A stretch of DNA of 64,000 bases, taken from contig CM049315.1 in assembly GCA_026874595.1 (NCBI GenBank), positions 38,210,164-38,274,163 on the forward strand, written 5' to 3'. Of the stretch, positions 51,001 through 59,889 are shown piece by piece (positions within the stretch are counted from its first letter, which is position 1; the number at the start of each line of letters is the position of its first letter). Source of the DNA: Sipunculus nudus. Lineage: Eukaryota > Annelida > Sipuncula > Golfingiida > Sipunculidae. A program made the position numbers and the translations under genes. The notes under the pieces were generated by a model. It was not told where the DNA came from, made no database searches, and saw only the letters and a list, made by a program, of their open reading frames with translations.

Positions 51001-54000
51001 AATAACAACTTTAAGCTTGATGTATTTGATTATTTAACTTTATGTTGGTTATCAAATATCTCTGCACTGAATTGAGTTATAGCTTTAAAAGGAGCTGGTA
51101 TATGGATGGAGCTTTCAGTCACTCCAACAAAGTTAACCGAAATTCGGCGAGCAAAACATTATTTTCCATCTTACAGTATATCCCCTTTAGTGCTGATGCT
51201 TTTTTTCATAATGTCATACCACCAATATAATAAGTATAAACTGGACAAAAATACTTTCAGTTTCTGATAAAAAAATACGTCTTTGAACAAATCCTATAAC
51301 GAATCTGTTCAAATAAGTATCGCATCAGTGATTGCTCATGTCTACATGAAATGTAGCGACAGTTTATCATAGAATCGATTGGTTTATAAAACTACAGGTG
51401 ACAAAACCTTTGTTGATTGATTTATGTTGGTCATTTCATAATTTCCATCCACGAAGACAGGTAGTTACATATACATATTCACCTTTAAACCACTGTCAGC
51501 TATGACTTAGCCTGTAAACTGTAAAATTGAGTTTTACTCTTTTTTCGGCTAAATTATTTCGTTTTTACAAATACCCGATTTGTTAGCTATGAAAACTTTT
51601 AATTATCCCAAGAACAGTCGTGGCTATCATCACGAAAGGTCAAAGGAAGGTTGACCATGTCTGATATTGTAATTGTGTTGACCCTCTCTGCGATTAACTT
51701 AATTTTTTCACAGTTTTCATGCACAAGTCAGACAGCCATTCCTTGGCAAAGGTATTAATAGATGCATGGATTGTGTTGATTTTGTAAATTATCGTATTCC
51801 ATGGTCGCATGGTTTGACCATATATGTATTTAAGAATTTACCCAATAATGTGTCTTATCAGGTCGATCACTAGTCGGTATATTAAAAATCACCAAAGCAA
51901 TACATGCCAAATTTAGGAGGTATGTCGCTTCTTGGTCTTTTGCTGAAATTACATTTCACAAAGTCATTTTATTGTTAACTACTTTCCTGCACAATTTGTC
52001 AGAGCAAGCATAAGAATCCTAGGACTCGTATTATATAGTGTGATAACATGACAATTCTCGTTTTCATTCTCCTTTAGATGACTCGGGTGAATGTGGTGAA
52101 TCATGGGAGGAATACGGAGCCAGCTGCTACCAGATATCTACCTCGGACTCTAGTTGGCATAATGCTAAAGTAGAATGTGAAAGTAAGGGAGGATACCTTG
52201 CACAAATTGACAGCTTGAAGGAGAATGAGTTCCTGAGCAGAGAGGGTATTCTTTGGATTGGTGTCAGACGAATAGAAGGTAAACATATTCTCTTATCTAC
52301 TATTGTTTTACAAATGTCCCCCCATGAATGTTGATGACTGTAATTTACTTTACTTATGAGGAATGACACTATTACCTTGCAAACCAAAGTTAAATACATT
52401 TGGACAAATATTTTAGATAAACATAATTAATGAATTATCTGTTTGTATGAATGTTAATTGTTATTGTAGCAACATCCATTATATAAAGAAAACATAATTA
52501 AATACACATTATAGACCCGGCAGTAGTCTCAAACGGTCCATGATAAGAACCTTTGTATATATGTTTTATAAATTCTGTGCTCGTGTGAGAGCGAGATTTA
52601 GGTTGCAGCCTTGTCTATTTTTTACACGAAGGTCACTATGATAGAAAACAGATTGTTAACATGTAGTTATGCAAAAGAAGCTACACTTCATTGTCGAAAA
52701 AAAAACCTGGATGTAGTCAGGTGGACTTCTCATAAGAAACTCTTTTATTAAATTTCACTTGAACGACAACTTTATCTGTACTATTATCAAATTTAACATT
52801 TATCACAGTAAATATAAAGGGGTTAAATATAAACCACTTAAGGGAAGATCAGCGTTCACTTGGCTTAGAAACTTTAAAGTCGCAAGAAATTGATAAAACA
52901 CCATCACGTGATAAAATGTGGAGACAGGAATGGGCTGTTATATAATCTATATAAAAGGTCTAGTAGATATTTGGAGAATGAAAACGGGGACATACCAGGG
53001 TTTCGGTGGAGACAAAAATTCCCAACGGTACAGTGCCGGTTGATTATTTCTATCTATTTAGAGAACTTTGTTGCAAAGTGCAAGATAAATCGTGCAGCAT
53101 TCATTTACCACTCTAGAGTATACTTAACATATTCTAAAGTATACAATGTATTCTTGTATACAATTTACAAAGTTTACAGATTTAAAGATAAAATGTCAAC
53201 CAATAAAGAAATATTAAAGGAAATTAAAGCTTATCATAGAAATCTCTATACATCCAGAAAGAGTAGAGAGGTGAACAGATGCTCTCCAATTCCGATATTC
53301 AGTATAATGTTCAAGTCTATGAATGATCAATTTCACTAGCAGAGTGTGAGGCTGCATTTCAAAACTTGAAGCCAAACAAATCTCCGGGAAATAATGGGTT
53401 AAATGTAGAATTCTAAAATATTTGGGGCAAAGATCGGTTACTTTAGAGTAGACTATTTTAAAAAGCTTACCGAAATCAAAAGATGTCTTCGACACATAAA
53501 CAATATGTATTTACTCTGTAATAAAAATAGCAATAATAAAATGTAATTAGAGACTAATATGTCTGCTATGCATAGATTATAAAATAACATCTAAAGCTGT
53601 TGCAATGAGTAAAACAAAGGTTTTACCCGCACTAATAGTCCACAATCAACAAACGATTTTTAGCTTTCGCAACCCAATGCGATGTTTTCGAAATGGCGGA
53701 GTAGGCCACAAGGTAGCCTATAGTAGAATCAGAGTAAAGAGCCCGATGTAGTCCTAAATCGGAAGGAGTCCACACAGGCCATGGTACATACGCCAAATGT
53801 AGCTCCGGTTAAGACAGACATAAAATTGGTAGGCCCAGTTAGTGATACACGCCCATGCGTTGGGATCAGAGTTCCGAAAATTGTACGAACAAGCTTATGG
53901 GGGGGGGGGGGGGGATGATGACCCTGCATTGCCGACGTGTCGGGGCATTGTTAATGGGTGTCGGAATGTAACTGTGTTACCAGACCCCGGATGTACCTGT

Positions 54001-57000
54001 GTCGCAGTGAGAAAAAGTTTGGTCCAGCCCAGTAGTATACCGGTAAACAGTTAGCTGCCTCATGTTTAACTGGTTGCGTGAGGAGTACCCGATAGGGGTT
54101 ATTAAGGTAGACTGTCCGGTTATGTCGGGGAAACGGAAGCCGCCGAAATAAAGAATCCCTTGTACGATTTAACCATCGGGGATGTCAAGGGCGTAAGTGG
54201 AGACCTGATAGGACAGGATCGAAACACTAAAAACGAGATAGGATATGTGCACGTGATTGAGCAGATTCCAGAGGTTGCTTCGGCAGTAGAAATCCGGGCG
54301 ATAAAACGTAAGCGAGCGCAGGGGACGCGTGAACTATCCATGCCGAAATAAATCATGGGGATTAGTCCATTGGAATTTGCCTAGGCGCAGAAAGACGACA
54401 TATCTCTGGCTGCGTATTGGAAAGAGGTTCCCGGTTTCTCGTGAAAAAATGGCTACTTAGTGAGCGACATCTTTACGAAAGCTATAGACAAGCTGGTACA
54501 CACGTTTTGGTACCCACTGTTGTCCGCGATCACCTGATGGCCTTTTGCCATGAGGCCATGATGGCAGGTAACCAGGGTATAGAACGCACGTATGAGAGAT
54601 TGCGTAGCCAGTTTTTTCTTTAAGGGAATGTATCGGGACTTCGCATAAGTTTGTAAGACGTGTGACGAGTGTCAGCGAATGATACTGAAGGTTAAGGTTG
54701 GAACGGCTCCTGTAGGAAAGATGCCGTTAGTTGACGGACCGTTCTATCGTATGGCAGCGGACGTAGTCGGGCAGATACATCTGGTATCGGATTCGGGGAA
54801 TCGGTATACCATGACTGTTATGGATTACGCCACTCCCTGGATTGAGGCCTTGCCACTGCCAAATATAAAGACAGTCAACGAGGCAGAGGCACTGGTAGAT
54901 ATATACATAAGACTACGTATATACTGTCCCAAATTATTATGGAAATAGGGAGTCCGTTTACCTCTGAACTGCGTGAGGTTAGCAGACTGCTATCGATCGA
55001 GCAGTTGACTACCACTCCCTACCCACCTTGTACAACAGTATCTTGAAACGGTTTAACACATTCACTGCCAAGCCCATGTTCACCCCCAGTGCCAGGGCCA
55101 TACACAGGGACCCCAGCAGCCAGAGAGATGCGGTGGTACCAAGACTAGGTTCTAATTACCTGATAAGAAGATGTGACCTCGGATAACACAGGGGCAATAA
55201 AACTCGGGGAAGGTGTGAAGTTGGGCACTGAGCCAAATGACCGCGATAGTAGTCAAGGCATGGCTCCGGTGGACTGGTCTCATAGCGTCTATGGTGACAC
55301 CAGTTCAAATAAAGATCCATATTTGTAAATGATAAACTTTTTGAAAATGTGTATTTTGGCGCGAATACTCATTTGGGAAGAGTCAAATGACTAGGAGGCA
55401 CAGACGAATATAGACCGATGTCTGACCAAAATAAATTTTATACTATATTAGTATAAAGAACAGGTGGTATGTAGGTGTGACACGGTTGACAGCGAGAGTT
55501 CGAACCCGCGCGAAACTTTTTTTTTTTTTTTTTACAAAAATGTAATTTTGGTGCTCAAACATACGTTTTTACACTTTCATAATGAAAACAGCGATTTTAC
55601 CAATCAATATAATTATAAAAAATATAATTTAACTTTAAACATGTAATTTTCAAACATAGTCATAGACAGTTTATATATACCGACATGCTTGAGCCTTGAC
55701 GCGCAGTTGACCTCGTCATTCTATCAGTCACACGTAACACGGAGGTTATTTCAGTTTTGCAATTTACGAGCACTTGTTTGTGAAGTTACTTATATATATA
55801 TCTATATATTACTAAATAAGGGACAAGAATAAGCCTAAAGAATCATTTGCAGCCGCGTTCTGATTACACTGCCGAACTGTGTGTCAATCACGGGCACGCG
55901 CCCATTGTTGTTGATTGCGCAATACCCTGTCCTCGCGGGGCAATAAACCTGAACGACCTCACGCCTCGCTATCTTGAGTTCACACCTAAGGTGCGATCTA
56001 TTACACCTCGGCCTCCCAACCGGGTTTGTTGTAAATAAGTGGCCAAAACATGTTCTAATATAAAACTAGCTAAATATTTTTACGATCCTTCTTTTCGTTT
56101 AATTCAAAGTATTATTCTTACAAGGAATCGACTTCAAACTAAAGCGCGTCGTAAAGTTATTTCACGCCAATGGACCAAAGCCGTGGATCTTATCACCATC
56201 AACACATCTTTCCTGCTTTCGAATGATGCAGCGCACTGTTGAATAACAAATAATTCATTTTCATACTGCGAGACTATTTTATAAATGTACTACTACTCAT
56301 CTGCAAAGAATTTATTGAAAAATTTATGAGAATTCCTGCCGAAAATGGATCATAAATAAATGACGTGTATACACGTGCTTGGCACTGGGGGAATCAAAAT
56401 AAACGACGTGTATACACGTCATTGGCAGCGAATGTGTTAATAGGAGGCTGAAGCTTATGCTCAAGCGGATGTGCATTGAGCGGCCAAAAGATTGGGATCG
56501 ATACGTGAATGCTATATTGTTCGCTTATCGCGAAGTTCCGCAGGAAAGCGCAGTTTTTCCGCCCTTTGAGGCGCTTTACGGGCGGTCAGATAGAGGTCCA
56601 ATTCGGATATTGGGTTAACTCTGGACCACAGAGAAAGCAGATGCTGGGATTAGTGACCATTACGACCTTGACCTAAAATACGGTTTAGTTACACGTGCGC
56701 CGTCACCAGTGAAGCCTTCGAATAGATTGCAGTTGGTGATTAGCGTCTCTACGATATAGGCAAGCGGTTGCGCGACATCAAAATTGGTCTTTCTGTTGCT
56801 GCTGACTGTATTCGTGCAATGGAAAGGGCCGTTTCAGTCGTGGGGAAGATCAGTGACCTTGATTACCGAGTTAGGTCTATTGAAAGGTAAAAATCTTTCA
56901 TATATATCTGCTGAAGCAGTATCATACTAAGCCTCAGCCACAACAACTCACTGAGGTGAGTCAATCAATACATGAAGAGGATAATTCCTTTATTGTTCCA

Positions 57001-59818
57001 TCGTGGGAAGTGGATCACTGGGTTACAGTCAACGGCGGCCAGTCTATCATCCCCATGCCCAGTTCCGTACAGAGCGAGTGCATAAGGGACGTACATATAG
57101 TCGAGATGTTCCGTGAACCAAGCGCTGTAGCGGTACGAGGAATCCTTGAAAATTTAGTGAAATGTTCACCGATGCACCTTAATGCACCTATGTTATAGAA
57201 TGCGAGATATTACTCACCCCGGATAACCCAGTAAGATAAAATCCATATGCCGCGCCAAAGGCTAAGAGATAGACGATGCGCACCGGATGGACGATCTGCT
57301 AAAGCTTGGCTTCATATCGAAATCAGACTTGCGATTTGCTGTGTCATGTTTGATGTTAGGTTACCTGGACGGAAAGATTCGGTTTGTGATAGTTTGTGAT
57401 CCTCAGTGCTTTCTCTCAGTAAATATATTACAAAGATAGACCTGACGAAGGGACAAATACCTGTGACGAAGGGACAAATACCTGTCGCCGCTGCCTAGCG
57501 TGATAAAACGGCATTAGTGGCGTCAGATGGTCACTGTCAGTATCCGGTGTTGCCATTTTGGACTTGTCACGCCAGGTGCTGTATTCACCTGACGGAGTCC
57601 GAAATGTAACTTAAATCTACCACATCTTAATCCTCACCGTTATGTTTGAGGAGTACCTCAATGCGCTGAGTGAAGGGTAAAGGAGATTGCAGGACGCAAA
57701 TCTCACTGTGAATCTGTCCAAAGTTAGATCCGTCGGAGTCCAGAGAGTTGCCGCTATCCTGCGAACAGGGAGGTGCTGCCATCCTGCGTCCATTTAGGTG
57801 CTGCCAGCTTGCGTCCATTGAGGTGCTGCCAGCCGGTGTCCAGTGAGGTGCTGCCAGCGGTTGTCCAGTAAGGGGCTGCCGGCGGGTGTGCAGTGAGGTT
57901 TGTGCCAGCGGGTGTCCAGTGAGGACAACTAGCCGGGCCGGGGTGCAGTATCACTGGTCCAGGGGATATTGAGACTGCATATATTAAAAGCAAGCATAAA
58001 ATCTAACAAGGACAATAATGGAGACATTACCAGATCAAGACCATTTGATCAATAAAAGACTGGGTAACATCAGAACTCAGTACCCTTACATAAACATATG
58101 TGTACAAATATTTCATTAATAAGGTTGATAAGAGGAAAACAAGTCAAAACAATAGTACACGAGTGCATACAATATTTTAATGGAGCAGTGGCCTGATAGT
58201 TGTATGTTTGCAAGAAAAATTGCGTGTGTGTGTATTACGGTGAGACCTCTAATATTGATGTCTCAAGTAATGTATATTCTAAGCATAACATTGGTGTTAT
58301 AAAACTACTACTAAGGTTTGACAAACCTAGGAGAGTGTTGACGTATCAGCCTACAAGTGAATGTCGAAAGACGATGGATAGGTTTCATTGGTACCAAGAC
58401 TGGTGGACTATGAAGCCACAAACAACAATATTTGAAGTTCTGTCCGTGTAATCTGGGAAATTTTGAAGGCTCCAAGGAGTCGTTCTTTCCTAGATCCAAG
58501 CCACTGTGATTCCTAGTCTTTTGCTCCATGCTTTTATCCTTGTTACGCAAGGGTTTAACAGAGAGCCAACTGGGGTAAGTGTTCAGAGACTATGTATTCA
58601 TGGAATTTGCCAAAATATATATGTAAAAAGGGAGTACTAGTATAAATACAGAGTCAAAATCATGTCCTAACCACGACCTGTGCCTCCGGTACGTTATTTT
58701 ATCCTCTATAATTAAAACAAATTATGCGTTATCTCTTAAATATCGTGGGGGAGATAACGGTAAAACAACAGCAAGGATCTTCATCGTAATGATGCCTTTA
58801 CCCCAGCCATGCTGAAACGAAGACTTTATTTGCTCTCTGTACAAAGCATCCATACTTGCATACGTTTAAACTACTTTGTGTACATCGGGTACTGGCCGAA
58901 CCCTTCTCCTTCCTGAAAAGTACATCTTGTACATGTACTTTATACCAGAGGTTTTCTATCATTTATTTCAAGGAATATATAGAGTATTTTGAGTATGTGG
59001 CAGGTTTTCATATATCTCGTAAGTATGGGCCTGCTTATCACGAAATCATGAGCCCCGGGCATTGTTTAAATGCATGTATGTCCATTTATCCTTCTAAATG
59101 AGTTTCATTGTTAGTCAGCGTCAGTATGAATGTCAGCGACCCGCTGATCATTGATGTAGATAGGCTGATGGTACGCTTGCGTTAGGTATGAACATCGTTT
59201 AATCAAAATATGTTCACTTAAGACTCATACATAAAGATATTTACCAGACCCAGAACCATAGATTCGAGGCAGGAATTGCAGAACATCTAGTTGGATCTTA
59301 ACTGCGCTGCAAAATTAGGTGAAAAAAAAGAAACACGACTTGGATAACAGATGCGTGTCAAACATATTAATTTAAGACATTTTAGAAATGCCAATTAAAT
59401 TATAATTATTACCCCCTCCCATTTATATTTAAACGAAAGGGGCCCATCAAAAAAGAACAACCGTTTTTCTTCTCGTTTATGTTCTTTTCTTAGGTAAATG
59501 GAAATGGACTGACAACTCTACCATTTCGATCAATTGCTTTAAACCATCAGGAAAATACGCAGTTTTCGATCAAAATGACAAATGCCAATGGTACACTCAA
59601 GAGGATAATCAAAATAAACATTTCCTGTGTGAGAAAGAAGCAGGTAAACAGAAAATGTTATGTTTAGAAAATGTTAAAAATCAATCATTTAAATAATGTT
59701 CATGATTTTGTATACTTTATTTAAATAACTTTTTTTTTAACTTGACGCACATTTTATTTAATGGTTAAGTTTAAATGTAATATATTTATACACAAACACA
59801 CACACATATATATATAAA

Positions 59819-59889
<71 letters not shown>

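Noticed and set aside
54417-54948. Host integrase-like gene
   Set aside because: Continuous with protease and zinc-knuckle relics, full of stops and frameshifts, and interrupted by another transposon; it is part of the Gypsy relic.
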